DNA of 64,000 nucleotides from JADKAV01 sp963769435. Lineage in GTDB: Bacteria; Actinomycetota; Actinomycetes; S36-B12; UBA10799. The notes under the pieces are model-generated. The model was not told the DNA's origin. It searched no databases and saw only the letters and a program-made list of their open reading frames with translations. Position 1 is the first letter of the stretch. Every line of letters begins with the position of its first letter. The position numbers and the translations under genes are program-made. The stretch spans positions 682,001 through 746,000 of the forward strand of contig CAVYLN010000001.1 of NCBI GenBank assembly GCA_963769435.1. The letters run 5' to 3'. Positions 51,350 through 60,044 of the stretch are shown piece by piece.

Positions 51350-52179
51350 GGCACCAGTGCCCGGCCGGGGCCTGCTGCTTCGTGGTGCGTCGTTCGCACC
51401 GACGTTCCAGGGGCACCGCGGCCCCCCAGTAGCCACAGCACGCCAGTGCCTCACCGTCCAGTTCCGGGCGAGCCTGCCACTGCACGGTCAAGCCACATGG
51501 ACACCGACCATGCGCCCAACGGGTGAGATCCACCTCGCGGGTGTTGCCGCACAACGGGCATACCAGGCGCAGGATCTCAACATCGAGTTGCGCTACAGGG
51601 CACGCTCTCGCGCCACCGACAGGTCCCCGCGAGCAGTGCGGACACGAGCCGTCGCAGCGGAAGCCTGCTGCCGGCGACGACGACCGTGGGCTCCTGCAGC
51701 CAGTCCGACAACAGGAACAGCGGTAGGTGTGCCCCTGCCTGGTGCCCGGCCGGAATACGCCCTGCCAGCCATACACAGCGCAGACCCTGCGTGGCATAGG
51801 TGGCCTGTCGTCGCTCGTACTCGTGGAGGACCTGGCGGGATCGCTGGACCTCGAACACCACCCGGGCCTCGGCCCTCCGGGCCAGGACATCCGCGACGAA
51901 CCCCGGCCCGGGCACCTCGGTCTCAGCGATCCACCCGCAGTCGGCGACGGCTCTGGCCACCAGTGATTTCACGTGGAGATGCTCGGCGGATTCGCCGTGA
52001 TGGCAGTCGCAGTCCCTTTCGTGAACGAAGTGCCGCGTGCCCAGTGATGAAACACGGGTGAACCCGCGGTGCCCACATGGCTGGAGGACCACGGACATGC
52101 CGCGTAGCGCGGCCCACTGCCGGTCGTCGAGCAACGGGGCGCAGATCTGCTCACCATCGACGGTGGCGGTCAGAGGCAT
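51339..52179 (-). pseudogene. CoiA-like nuclease-fold protein with zinc ribbon, interrupted by a +1 shift
   Basis: The first frame (from 52179) shows an N-terminal Cys/His region (CGHRGFTRV, HERDCDCHHGESAEH), then a restriction-endonuclease-like core (FVADVLARRAEARVVFEVQRS), the order of competence protein CoiA-like proteins. It ends early at 51577. One base over, the frame from about 51600 continues with VAQLDVEILRLVCPLCGN and GRCPCG, a C-terminal zinc ribbon typical of this family. The total is 841 bases, one more than 280 codons. Its biological role is unknown outside transformation in firmicutes. Confidence 0.62.
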
Positions 52180-52237
52180 ACCGTCAGGTCTAGTGAGGAT
52201 CGTCGCCGGTCACCAGTCCTCGCGGAGAATCTGTGGA

Positions 52238-52783
52238 TTACTTGTAGTACGGCGGAGCCCATCCCAGATACGGTCCCCAGTCATTCATCGCGCGCCAGTT
52301 GATGGCCTTGACGGATCCGTCGGGCATGTTCGTGACGGCTTTGCCGTCTCCCACGTAGGTCGCGATGTGCCCAGCGGAATGACCCGGATCCCAGAACATC
52401 TGCGCGCCGACGGGTGGATTGCGGTCTTTCAGGTGTGCCACACCCGCATCCTTCGCGCGGCGCCACTGCTCGAAGGCAGTGCCGAGTCGCGGGCCTTTCG
52501 GCATGTAGGCATCATCGGCCAGTTTCAGACACTGTCCCCAATATCCACCGGTGCGAGCATCAGCGAGTTCCACGAGGTAGGCGACGGCCTTCGCCTGGGA
52601 ACGTGTGACACCGATGGTGCGCATCTCCGCGCTGCGCGAGGCCGGACGTGTGCGGTTCTCGATCCAGCCGGCACCCACTCCGACGTCGTCGGCGGACAAC
52701 AGAGAATCGGGATCGACGGCCATGGCCGGACCGGCCCCGACAGTAAACGAAAGAATCAGCCCCCCGCAAAGAATGCGGTACAT
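52238..52783 (-). CDS. Secreted NlpC/P60- or CHAP-like hydrolase
   Basis: A 181-residue exported protein with signal peptide (ending AMA), a helical middle and a C-terminal domain with WGQCLKLADDAY (C85) and SAGHIATYVGDGKAV (H139), the Cys-His pair of papain-like wall hydrolases. Its end, WGPYLGWAPPYYK, resembles the end of the protein at 13370 (YFGWMPPYFYM), so they are distant paralogues. It may act on peptidoglycan. No clear Shine-Dalgarno or -10 spacing supports the ATG, so the start is the weakest part of the call. Confidence 0.7.
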   Translation of the reverse strand: MYRILCGGLILSFTVGAGPAMAVDPDSLLSADDVGVGAGWIENRTRPASRSAEMRTIGVTRSQAKAVAYLVELADARTGGYWGQCLKLADDAYMPKGPRLGTAFEQWRRAKDAGVAHLKDRNPPVGAQMFWDPGHSAGHIATYVGDGKAVTNMPDGSVKAINWRAMNDWGPYLGWAPPYYK

Positions 52784-52838
52784 GCTCCTAGTGACCCATA
52801 TTTCGCGTCAGCAAGTTCCGGAATTCTGGTGACCTTGG

Positions 52839-54071
52839 TCACACTCCGTCACCCAAGATCGCTGGGCCGCGACGCAGGTCCCGCACCAGCATCACCGCGG
52901 CGACCACCGCCGCGAGGGCCACCACCCCGAAGCCCGCCGCCAGCCCTGCGGCCGCGGCGACGGATCCCACCACGATGTTGGCGGCCGCTCCACCGCCCTG
53001 CATCGCCAGGCTCTCCACCGACATCATGGTCGCCCGCACATCCGAGTGCACCCTGTCGTGCAACATCCCGGCCATCACTGGCCCCTGCACACCAACCATC
53101 AAATACACGCCGAGGAAGCCCACCGCGGCGACGGCCAGTGACGGCACCGCCACGACCATCACCAACAGGCCCAGGCCGAGGAAAGCCACCGCACCCACCC
53201 GTGCACGTCGACCGGGGAACCTGGTGCTCAACGCCGCACCGGCTGCGGCGACCCCGAACGCCGCTGCAGTGAGCGTGCCGTAGATCGCGGACGCCGTCGA
53301 GGGATCATCCACCAGATCTGCGAACGCGTTGGGCGACAGCAACTCGACACCGCTGAGCGCTATCCCCAGGCAGGCCGCTACAACCAGAACCGTCCGGATG
53401 GGCGCGTGACGTCGGGCCTGGTGCAGGGCTGTACGAACAGTCGGCCCGACGGACGCCCTGACGCGCTCGGGGTCGCTGGACACCAGCCGTGCGGCCGCGC
53501 CGGCGAACAGCAGCATCATCACGGACGCGGCAAGGAACGGCACCGACAGCGAGATCAGGCCTGCGCCGGTTGCGGGCAGACCCTGTGCCGCGCGCGGGAG
53601 CAGACCCCCGACCACCGAGCCGAGCCCCAGCGCCAGGGACTCCGAGATCTGCCCGCGGGCCAGACCGGCCTCCACCAAGCTGGGGCCGATGCCCGGTCCG
53701 TCAGCGTGCATCGTGTCAACGAACCATGATTCCAGCGGTCCGGACGACAACGCACGCGCCGCCCCGAGCGCAGCGACCGCAAGCAGGATCATGGGCAGGC
53801 TTCCCAGCAGTGCCAGCATGGCCAAAGGCACGGCATGCATCAGCGCCGAGGCCACGATCACTGGACGCCTCCCCCACGAGTCGGCCAGACCCCCAGTCGG
53901 GAGTTCCAGAAGCAGCGTGGTGATCCCGTAAAGGGCCATCACTTGTCCGACCTGGTTCAGAGGCAGTCCCCTCGCGCCGAGCAGGAGCACAAGGACCGGA
54001 ACCACCAGCCCCACCGGGAACCACCGCATGGCGCTGAGCAGGGAGAGCCTCGTGGTGGGGGTCATGGACAC
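52839..54071 (-). CDS. MFS transporter (12 helices)
   Basis: A 410-residue transporter with the helix 2-3 loop GLADSWGRRPVIVASALMH of the major facilitator superfamily and an all-hydrophobic remainder with basic inside loops. The substrate is unknown; general similarity is to drug or sugar efflux members. GTG 54071 is supported by TAACGT (54078-54083) six bases upstream. It is divergent from the secreted nuclease-like gene. Confidence 0.83.
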   Translation of the reverse strand: MSMTPTTRLSLLSAMRWFPVGLVVPVLVLLLGARGLPLNQVGQVMALYGITTLLLELPTGGLADSWGRRPVIVASALMHAVPLAMLALLGSLPMILLAVAALGAARALSSGPLESWFVDTMHADGPGIGPSLVEAGLARGQISESLALGLGSVVGGLLPRAAQGLPATGAGLISLSVPFLAASVMMLLFAGAAARLVSSDPERVRASVGPTVRTALHQARRHAPIRTVLVVAACLGIALSGVELLSPNAFADLVDDPSTASAIYGTLTAAAFGVAAAGAALSTRFPGRRARVGAVAFLGLGLLVMVVAVPSLAVAAVGFLGVYLMVGVQGPVMAGMLHDRVHSDVRATMMSVESLAMQGGGAAANIVVGSVAAAAGLAAGFGVVALAAVVAAVMLVRDLRRGPAILGDGV

Positions 54072-54077
54072 GCGATC

Positions 54078-54083
54078 ACGTTA
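54078..54083 (-). promoter_or_regulatory. -10 box of a leaderless MFS-gene promoter
   Basis: TAACGT on the minus strand, six bases before GTG 54071. Confidence 0.5.
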
Positions 54084-54130
54084 CTCACCGGCGCTTACCT
54101 CAAGGCAGATGTACCCGGGACCGATGCAGA

Positions 54131-54136
54131 TAGCAT
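54131..54136 (+). promoter_or_regulatory. -10 box of a leaderless promoter for the secreted EEP-family gene
   Basis: TAGCAT seven bases before GTG 54144; the box overlaps the alternative ATG 54135, which argues for the GTG start. Confidence 0.5.
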
Positions 54137-54143
54137 GCGGGGC

Positions 54144-55292
54144 GTGCGTACGGTGACGGGAACGGCTGCCACCGCGGTGGCGGTCATGCTGTTGACCATG
54201 CCGACCGCAAGTTCCGCCGCGCGTACCGCGGACGACGGATCCAGCACGACGATCACCGTCGCGACCTACAACGTGTGCAAGGTGAACTGCAGCGGTAGGC
54301 ACCCGTGGGCGACGCGTCGCAAGGCGGTGATCCGCACGGTAAAGGCCGCCCGCCCGGCCGTCCTCGCGGTGCAGGAGGCTCCGACGCTGCGGTGGCGGAA
54401 CACGACTCAATGGGCCGACCTGACGCGACTTCTCGCGAGGGCGGGCTACCGACAGACCAGCGACCGGGACGGTTGCACCGAAGGATGCACCCGGGGTGCA
54501 CATCTGTACTTCGACCCCGACCGCATCCGTGTCTTCGGGGTCCGAGCGCCCTCGGGGATGCCCACGCCCCCGCCGAAATGTATGAAGTACTTGGAGGACC
54601 CCGACCTTCCCCGCAAGAAGCGTGGGGCCTACTTCAACGACTGGTTCGACTACAAATGCGAGGACCACCTCGGCTACACGCCCTACGTGGACATGTCCGC
54701 GGGGATGGTTTCGCAACGCGAACTCAGTGGCCTGTCATGGGGGTCGGTACAAGACCGCAATGTCTCATGGGCGTACCTGCAGGACATTGCCACCGGCGGA
54801 GTCTTCATGGCTTTGTCGCTGCACCTTCCCAACGAGAAGACCGAACAGGGTGAGAACCTGCGCCGCGAGATCGCAGCGAACGTGTCGCGGTGGATCGATG
54901 AACAGAACAGCCGCGTCGGCCTTGGCGAGATACCGGTGATCGCGATGGGTGACCTGAATTCCTTCCAGAAGCGCCAGCCCAAGGGTGCGCAGACGGTCTT
55001 CTACCGGTCCGGCTTCGTCGATGCGTTCGCAGCCGACCGGCGCATCAACGCCCGCTACCCGACCGTCAACATCACGCCCCTCACGCGGCGCTGGGGCGGT
55101 TTTCCGCCATCCCCGCCCAAGTACGCGGGCCTGGCCAGTCGCATCGACTACATCCTCGTCAAGAACGCCGTCAAACCGCAGAGCTACGAGGTCTTCCTGA
55201 AACTGCGCAACGGGCGCTTCAACCCCCGGTTCCGCGGTTCGGATCACAACCTTGTGCGGGCGCGACTCTCCTTGCCCGTCGCGCTGCGCTGA
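54144..55292 (+). CDS. Secreted endonuclease/exonuclease/phosphatase family protein
   Basis: A 382-residue exported protein: signal peptide (ending SSA), then an EEP (DNase I-like) domain with ATYNVCKVN, VLAVQEAPT (metal Glu), SLHLPN, IAMGDLNSF (Asp-Asn) and FRGSDHNLVRARL (Asp-His), all catalytic positions present. It could be an extracellular DNase or a phosphodiesterase. Six cysteines in the middle suggest disulfides. GTG 54144 was preferred to ATG 54135 because the ATG lies inside the TAGCAT box. It ends beside a composite repeat locus. Confidence 0.88.
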   Translation: MRTVTGTAATAVAVMLLTMPTASSAARTADDGSSTTITVATYNVCKVNCSGRHPWATRRKAVIRTVKAARPAVLAVQEAPTLRWRNTTQWADLTRLLARAGYRQTSDRDGCTEGCTRGAHLYFDPDRIRVFGVRAPSGMPTPPPKCMKYLEDPDLPRKKRGAYFNDWFDYKCEDHLGYTPYVDMSAGMVSQRELSGLSWGSVQDRNVSWAYLQDIATGGVFMALSLHLPNEKTEQGENLRREIAANVSRWIDEQNSRVGLGEIPVIAMGDLNSFQKRQPKGAQTVFYRSGFVDAFAADRRINARYPTVNITPLTRRWGGFPPSPPKYAGLASRIDYILVKNAVKPQSYEVFLKLRNGRFNPRFRGSDHNLVRARLSLPVALR

Positions 55293-55354
55293 AGAGGAGG
55301 CCAGGACCCTACCCGCGTCGATCCGGTCGAAGAACGTCCACGCCCAGGTCGTTA

Positions 55355-55432
55355 CGCACCCACGCCACGCCCAGGTCCCGCGCACCCACGCCACGCCCAG
55401 GTCCTGCGCACCCACGCCACGCCCAGGTCGAA
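55355..55432. repeat. Tandem array, 26-base unit, three full copies
   Basis: Units at 55355, 55381 and 55407, each cgcacccacgccacgcccag plus six bases ending in a variable triplet, with partial copies on both sides (about 55336 and 55433). The right partial copy runs straight into palindrome copy 2. Confidence 0.88.
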
Positions 55433-55440
55433 CGCACGCC

Positions 55441-55520
55441 ACGACGTTGGAGAACGTCCACGAGGTTGGAGAACGCACGCGTGCGTTCTCCAACGTCGTG
55501 CTCAAACTCCAACGTCGTCC
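55441..55520. repeat. 80-base palindromic core, copy 2
   Basis: The same layout as copy 1: GTTGGAG at 55446 and 55465, CTCCAAC at 55488 and 55507, symmetric about 55479.5. The central 30 bases (55465-55494) form a perfect palindrome, and 55441-55456 also pairs perfectly with 55484-55499. It lies between the convergent EEP-family gene and the M23 peptidase gene. Confidence 0.9.
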
Positions 55521-55524
55521 AATC

Positions 55525-55633
55525 TCGGTCGGCCCAACGCCGTCAATGTCAGTCGGCCCCTGTCAGTCGGCCAATGTCGGTCGGCCCAAGCCCGGTCGGC
55601 CCCTGTCAGTCGGCCCAAAACCGGTCGGCCCCT
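55525..55633. repeat. Degenerate tandem repeats of gtcggccc
   Basis: About seven irregular units containing tc(a/g)gtcggcc, 12-24 bases apart, directly after palindrome copy 2. Confidence 0.75.
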
Positions 55634-55688
55634 AGCGTCACCACGCGGCCCACCCCAAAACCGGCCGCCATCCACGAAGCACAGCGAA

Positions 55689-55719
55689 GACCCCGGCTCC
55701 GCCTTGCGGTGCCGGGGTC
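55689..55719 (-). terminator. Terminator of the M23 peptidase gene
   Basis: Stem gaccccggc (55689-55697) with 55711-55719, downstream of the minus-strand stop at 55768. Confidence 0.65.
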
Positions 55720-55767
55720 CTCTTGTCGCCAGACGTCCCCCTCAGAACGACTGGCGTGTCTGTGGGA

Positions 55768-56301
55768 TCAGAGGTTCAGGAACTTCTCGGGGTCGACGGC
55801 CTTGCCGCGGACCAGCACCTCGAAATGCAGGTGCGGGCCGCTCGAGTTGCCGGTGTTCCCGAGGTCCCCGACCTGCTGGCCGCGGTCGACGTTCTGGCCC
55901 TTGGTGACCGTGATGCGCGACAGGTGTGCGTACCGGGTGCGGGTTCCGTCGCCGTGGGCGATCTCGACCATGTTGCCGTAGGCACCGGCACTGCCGGCTT
56001 CCACAACCTTGCCGCTGTCGGCGGCTACGATGTCGCGACCCTGCGGAGCTGCGAAGTCCAGACCGGTGTGCTTGCCCGAACTCCACATCGGGCCGGACTG
56101 GCCGAAGCGGGCCGAGATCTTGTACTTGCTCGTCGGCTCCGTCATGCCTTCGGACTCGGCTGCGCTCTTGTAGTCGACGTCGACCCCAACGAGGTCCACA
56201 CCGACCTTGGCGGGTGCCGAGGCTCTTTCGCCTGCGAATGCGGCGGAGGGGACGGCGACGACGGCGGCCAGTGTGATTGCTGCTGCTGCGAGAGTCTTCA
56301 T
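55768..56301 (-). CDS. Secreted M23 family metallopeptidase (LytM-like)
   Basis: A 177-residue exported peptidoglycan endopeptidase. After the signal peptide (ending AFA), the M23 domain has HTGLDFAAPQG (first zinc His and Asp), RYAHLSRI and GPHLHFEVL (HxH), all ligands present, so it should be active rather than a regulator-type degenerate domain. GGAAGGA lies four bases before ATG 56301. The leader on the minus strand contains a small hairpin (aaccggg/cccggtt near 56385-56415) and no recognised riboswitch. Confidence 0.92.
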   Translation of the reverse strand: MKTLAAAAITLAAVVAVPSAAFAGERASAPAKVGVDLVGVDVDYKSAAESEGMTEPTSKYKISARFGQSGPMWSSGKHTGLDFAAPQGRDIVAADSGKVVEAGSAGAYGNMVEIAHGDGTRTRYAHLSRITVTKGQNVDRGQQVGDLGNTGNSSGPHLHFEVLVRGKAVDPEKFLNL

Positions 56302-56506
56302 GATTTCCTTCCGTCCGGTGAGGGGATGCCGGACGCTCATGTGATGCCCACAGGGACACCGGCGAACATCGACAAATCCACACAACCGGGCATTTCGGGC
56401 GTGTTCCCGGTTACATCCGCGTGGCGGCCGTCACAATCCGCGGACTCTTACCCGATCCCCAGGTTCGTCCCAGGCAGTGTCCAGGCACGACGCTGAGGCT
56501 GCAGTC

Positions 56507-57061
56507 ATGGACACACACAGACTCGTCGATACCGAACAGACCCCCACCCAAACGCCCGCACCGCGCGACTGGCAGGAGTTGTACGCCGCGGAACGGAAGC
56601 GCTCGCGCATCCTGGGTGCCGCGACAGTAGCCGCCTCATTGATCGCCGTGGGCTCCGCGGCCTGGGGGTTCACCGCCAACGACAACGCGGGTGCCGCCGG
56701 CCCTGGACGACCGGGCGGACCCGGGGTGACCAACCAGTTCGCCCCTCCCGCGGACGGCGGCACCGGCACCACGGCAGTGCCGGGCGGACCGGGCGCCGGG
56801 ATCCCGAGCCAGGACCTGGCCGCGCGGCTGTTCAACAGCGACGGCACCGTGAACGACGAAGCACTCCAGGACTTCGTCAGCGCAATGCCAGGAGCCGGCG
56901 CCAACCTTGAGCAGTTCCTGGCGACTGCGGTCCAGGCCGGCGCCTTGACCTCCGAACAGGCCGATCAGCTGCTCGCGGCCGCCGGCACTGCCAGCGGCTC
57001 CAATGCTGACAACCAGAGCGGCTCGAGCGCGGACGCCGCCACCACATCCGGGGGCATCTGA
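56507..57061 (+). CDS. Single-pass membrane protein with Gly/Pro-rich linker
   Basis: A 184-residue protein: cytoplasmic N-terminus of about 40 residues, one hydrophobic helix (about residues 37-57), a Gly/Pro-rich extracytoplasmic linker (GRPGGPG and similar), a short helical domain (RLFNSDGTVNDEALQDFVSA to EQADQLLAA) and a Ser/Asn-rich end. I do not recognise a family. Its TGA shares a base with the next ATG (TGATG), making it the first gene of a six-gene operon with two glycosyltransferases and a two-component system. ATG 56507 is favoured by a GAGG nine bases upstream. Confidence 0.65.
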   Translation: MDTHRLVDTEQTPTQTPAPRDWQELYAAERKRSRILGAATVAASLIAVGSAAWGFTANDNAGAAGPGRPGGPGVTNQFAPPADGGTGTTAVPGGPGAGIPSQDLAARLFNSDGTVNDEALQDFVSAMPGAGANLEQFLATAVQAGALTSEQADQLLAAAGTASGSNADNQSGSSADAATTSGGI

Positions 57062-58227
57062 TGACCGCCACCGCCCTCGAGACCGCACCGATGCCCGCCG
57101 ACACCAGGACCGTCGACGTTGCCATCGTGGTCCCCGTTCACAACGAGCAGCGTTCGCTGCGACCCAGCGTGCTGGCTCTCTCGGCGTACGCCCATCGGAT
57201 GCCCTGGTCCTACCGGATCCTGATCGCGGACAACGCCAGCACCGACGCCACATCGGACGTCGGTCGGATGCTGGCCGCCGAGATGTCCGATGTGGACTAT
57301 CTGCATCTGGATCAGAAGGGGCGCGGGCGAGCACTGCGATTGGCCTGGGGACAAGCCGACGCACGGGTGGTCGTCTACATGGATGTCGACCTCTCGACGG
57401 ACCTCGCTGCGCTGCCCGTGCTCGTGGCACCGCTGCTCTCGGGACATTCGGACGTGGCCATCGGGACCCGTTTGAGCCGCGCGTCACGTGTGACAAGGGG
57501 CCCCAAGCGAGAGTTCATCTCGCGGTCCTACAACCGCTTGGTGAGGTGGACGTTGCGCTCGCACTTCTCCGATGCGCAATGCGGCTTCAAGGCCGTACGC
57601 GCCGACCGACTCCCCGAACTCCTTCCGATGGTGAAGGACCAGGAATGGTTCTTCGACACCGAACTGCTGGTGGTCGCCGAACGCCGCGGCCTGCGTATCC
57701 ATGAGGTGCCCGTGGACTGGGTCGACGATCCCGACTCCCGGGTAGACATCGTGTCCACGGCGGTGGCCGACATACGGGGCATCATCCGGGTGGGTCGAGA
57801 AATCGCCGCCGGCCGCATCGGTGTGCGCGACGTCCAGCGCGACAACCGCACCGGCGAGATCCTGCGCTTCATCGGCGTCGGCATCGCATCCACCCTGCTG
57901 TTCGCGATCCTCTATCTCATCGCGCGTACCGCGGTGGACCCGGTCACAGCCAGCATCGTGGCGCTGCTCGTGGCGACCGCCGCGAACACGGCGGCCAACC
58001 GCCACTTCACCTTCCGGATCACCGACCGCACCGGCTGGTTGAAACATCAGGTGCAGGGCTATGCGGTGCTCATGGTGGCCCTGACCATCACCACCACGAC
58101 GGCGGCCCTTCTGCCAGCAGGCACCTCCCGCACCTGGGAGTTGCTGGCGCTCACCGCGGCGAACCTGGTTGCCACCCTCGTCCGCTTCGTCCTATTCCGC
58201 TCCTGGATCTTCGGAGGTACACGATGA
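57061..58227 (+). CDS. Family 2 glycosyltransferase fused to a GtrA-like membrane domain
   Basis: A 388-residue protein. Residues 15-250 form a GT-A glycosyltransferase of the dolichol/polyprenyl-phosphate sugar synthase type: VVPVHNEQ, IADNASTD, YMDVDLSTDL (DxD), DAQCGFKAVR and DQEWFFDTELL. Residues 260-385 carry four helices of the GtrA type. Such enzymes load a sugar onto a lipid carrier and help flip it, supplying donors for an ArnT/PMT-type enzyme, and the next gene encodes one. It overlaps both neighbours by one to four bases. Confidence 0.88.
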   Translation: MTATALETAPMPADTRTVDVAIVVPVHNEQRSLRPSVLALSAYAHRMPWSYRILIADNASTDATSDVGRMLAAEMSDVDYLHLDQKGRGRALRLAWGQADARVVVYMDVDLSTDLAALPVLVAPLLSGHSDVAIGTRLSRASRVTRGPKREFISRSYNRLVRWTLRSHFSDAQCGFKAVRADRLPELLPMVKDQEWFFDTELLVVAERRGLRIHEVPVDWVDDPDSRVDIVSTAVADIRGIIRVGREIAAGRIGVRDVQRDNRTGEILRFIGVGIASTLLFAILYLIARTAVDPVTASIVALLVATAANTAANRHFTFRITDRTGWLKHQVQGYAVLMVALTITTTTAALLPAGTSRTWELLALTAANLVATLVRFVLFRSWIFGGTR

Positions 58228-60044
58228 CCGCAACACTGGATCGACCCACTGTCCTGACGACTCGCGCGCAGCCCACGTCCACATGGACCCGACCCGCTCT
58301 GTACGCGCTCCTGGCCGGCACCGCGGTGCTCTACCTCTGGGGACTCTCGGGCTGGGCCAACAGTTTCTACTCGGCCGCGGCGCAGGCCGGATCCCAGAAC
58401 TGGGAGGCCTTCTTCTTCGGGTCCTCCGACGCGGCGAACTCCATCACCGTGGACAAGCCGCCGGCCAGTATCTGGGTGATGGCCATGTCGGTGAGGCTGT
58501 TCGGCCTGAACTCGTGGAGCATCCTCGTGCCACAGGCTCTCATGGGGGTCGCTGCGGTGTTCCTGCTCTATCTGGCGGTCTCGCGCTACTTCGGCAAGCC
58601 CGCGGGGCTGCTGGCAGGCGCGGTCCTGGCAACGACTCCGGTTGCGACCCTGATGTTCCGGTTCAACAACCCCGACGCACTGCTGGTCCTGCTGCTGGTC
58701 GCCGCCACCTATGCAGTTCTGCGAGCACTGGAGCACGAGCGCCTGCGCTGGATCGCGCTGGCCGGTGTCGCGGTCGGCTTGGCCTTCCTCACCAAGAGCC
58801 TCCAGGCCTTCCTGGTACTACCCGGCTTCGTCGCGGCAGTGGCGGTCTACTCCCGGGAGCGGATCCGGATGCTTCTGGTCGCGGCGGTGGCGGTGCTCGT
58901 GTCCGGGGGCTGGTGGCTGGCCGTCGTCGAACTCGTGCCGGAGTCGGTCCGTCCCTACATCGGCGGATCACAGACCAACTCGGCCCTCGAACTGATCCTG
59001 GGCTACAACGGTCTCGGCAGGATCACCGGGGATGAGGCCGGCAGCGTCGGAGGCGGGATCGGCGGTGGGGCGTGGGGGGTCGCGAGCTGGCACCGCATGT
59101 TCGACTCCGACTGGGCAGGCCAGATCGCCTGGCTGCTACCGTCGGCGTTCGCCGCGATCGCGATCACCTGGGTGATCAGCCGCGACCGCATGCACCGCGT
59201 CTCGACGCTGTTGTGGGGCGGCTGGCTGCTGGTCACCTGGGCCGTGTTCAGTTTCGGTGCCGGGATCATCCACACCTACTACGCGGTCGCGCTCGCGCCG
59301 GCGATCGCCGCGCTGACCGCCATGGCCGTGACACTGCTGTGGCGGGCCGGGAACCACGTCGTGCTGGCAGTGCTGCTCGGTGGATCGGCACTGTACGCGG
59401 CGAGCCTTCTCCTGCGCTCGGACTACGCGCCGCTGGGCTGGGTCGTCCTCATAGTGACGATCCCCTGCGCCATCGCCCTGGGCCTCGGAGACCTGATACC
59501 CGCGAAGGCCAGCAGAGGACTCGTGGCGGCACTGCTCGCAGTCACCCTGGTGGGGCCCCTGGCCTTCAGCCTGGAGACGGCGGGCCGGGTGACGAGCGGC
59601 TCGCTGCCCACTGCCGGACCCTCGCTATCCGGTACGGCTGCGCAGGCCGGACCTGGCGGGCAGGGCGGCCAAGGGGGCGGTCCGGGCGGACTGCTCAACT
59701 CCCCGGAAGTCGGGAGCACCCTGGCGAGCACACTCAACGAGAACGCCGCCGACTTCACGTGGGTCGCAGCCGGCATCGGGAGCCAGACAGCGGCCGGCTA
59801 CCAGCTGGCCACAGGCAGTCCGGTCATGCCCATCGGCGGGTTCAACGGCAGTGACCCTTCGCCGACCCTCGAACAGTTCCAGGAGTACGTGGCGCAAGGG
59901 CAGATCCACTGGTTCATCGCGGAAGGTTCGGGCGGTCCCGGCGGTCCCGGTGGTGGATCGAGTTCCGAGATCAGCGCCTGGGTCCAGGACAACTTCGACT
60001 CCACAACCGTCGATGGGGTCACCCTCTACGATCTGACGGCATGA
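58224..60044 (+). CDS. Family 39 glycosyltransferase (ArnT/PMT-like)
   Basis: A 606-residue membrane glycosyltransferase that uses a lipid-linked sugar at the outer face. The first loop has ITVDKPPASIW, matching the catalytic Asp region of PMT_2/ArnT enzymes, followed by about 11 helices. A Gly-rich linker (GPGGQGGQGGGPGG) leads to a soluble C-terminal domain of about 130 residues (NAADFTWVAAGIGSQTAAG to QIHWFIAEG) common to actinobacterial members. The preceding gene probably makes its donor. The acceptor, protein or wall polymer, is unknown. Confidence 0.87.
   Translation: MTATLDRPTVLTTRAQPTSTWTRPALYALLAGTAVLYLWGLSGWANSFYSAAAQAGSQNWEAFFFGSSDAANSITVDKPPASIWVMAMSVRLFGLNSWSILVPQALMGVAAVFLLYLAVSRYFGKPAGLLAGAVLATTPVATLMFRFNNPDALLVLLLVAATYAVLRALEHERLRWIALAGVAVGLAFLTKSLQAFLVLPGFVAAVAVYSRERIRMLLVAAVAVLVSGGWWLAVVELVPESVRPYIGGSQTNSALELILGYNGLGRITGDEAGSVGGGIGGGAWGVASWHRMFDSDWAGQIAWLLPSAFAAIAITWVISRDRMHRVSTLLWGGWLLVTWAVFSFGAGIIHTYYAVALAPAIAALTAMAVTLLWRAGNHVVLAVLLGGSALYAASLLLRSDYAPLGWVVLIVTIPCAIALGLGDLIPAKASRGLVAALLAVTLVGPLAFSLETAGRVTSGSLPTAGPSLSGTAAQAGPGGQGGQGGGPGGLLNSPEVGSTLASTLNENAADFTWVAAGIGSQTAAGYQLATGSPVMPIGGFNGSDPSPTLEQFQEYVAQGQIHWFIAEGSGGPGGPGGGSSSEISAWVQDNFDSTTVDGVTLYDLTA

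Noticed and set aside
56302..56480. c-di-AMP (ydaO-type) riboswitch ahead of the M23 peptidase gene
   Set aside because: Wall peptidase genes of Actinomycetota often have one, but I could not match the conserved segments; only small hairpins are visible.
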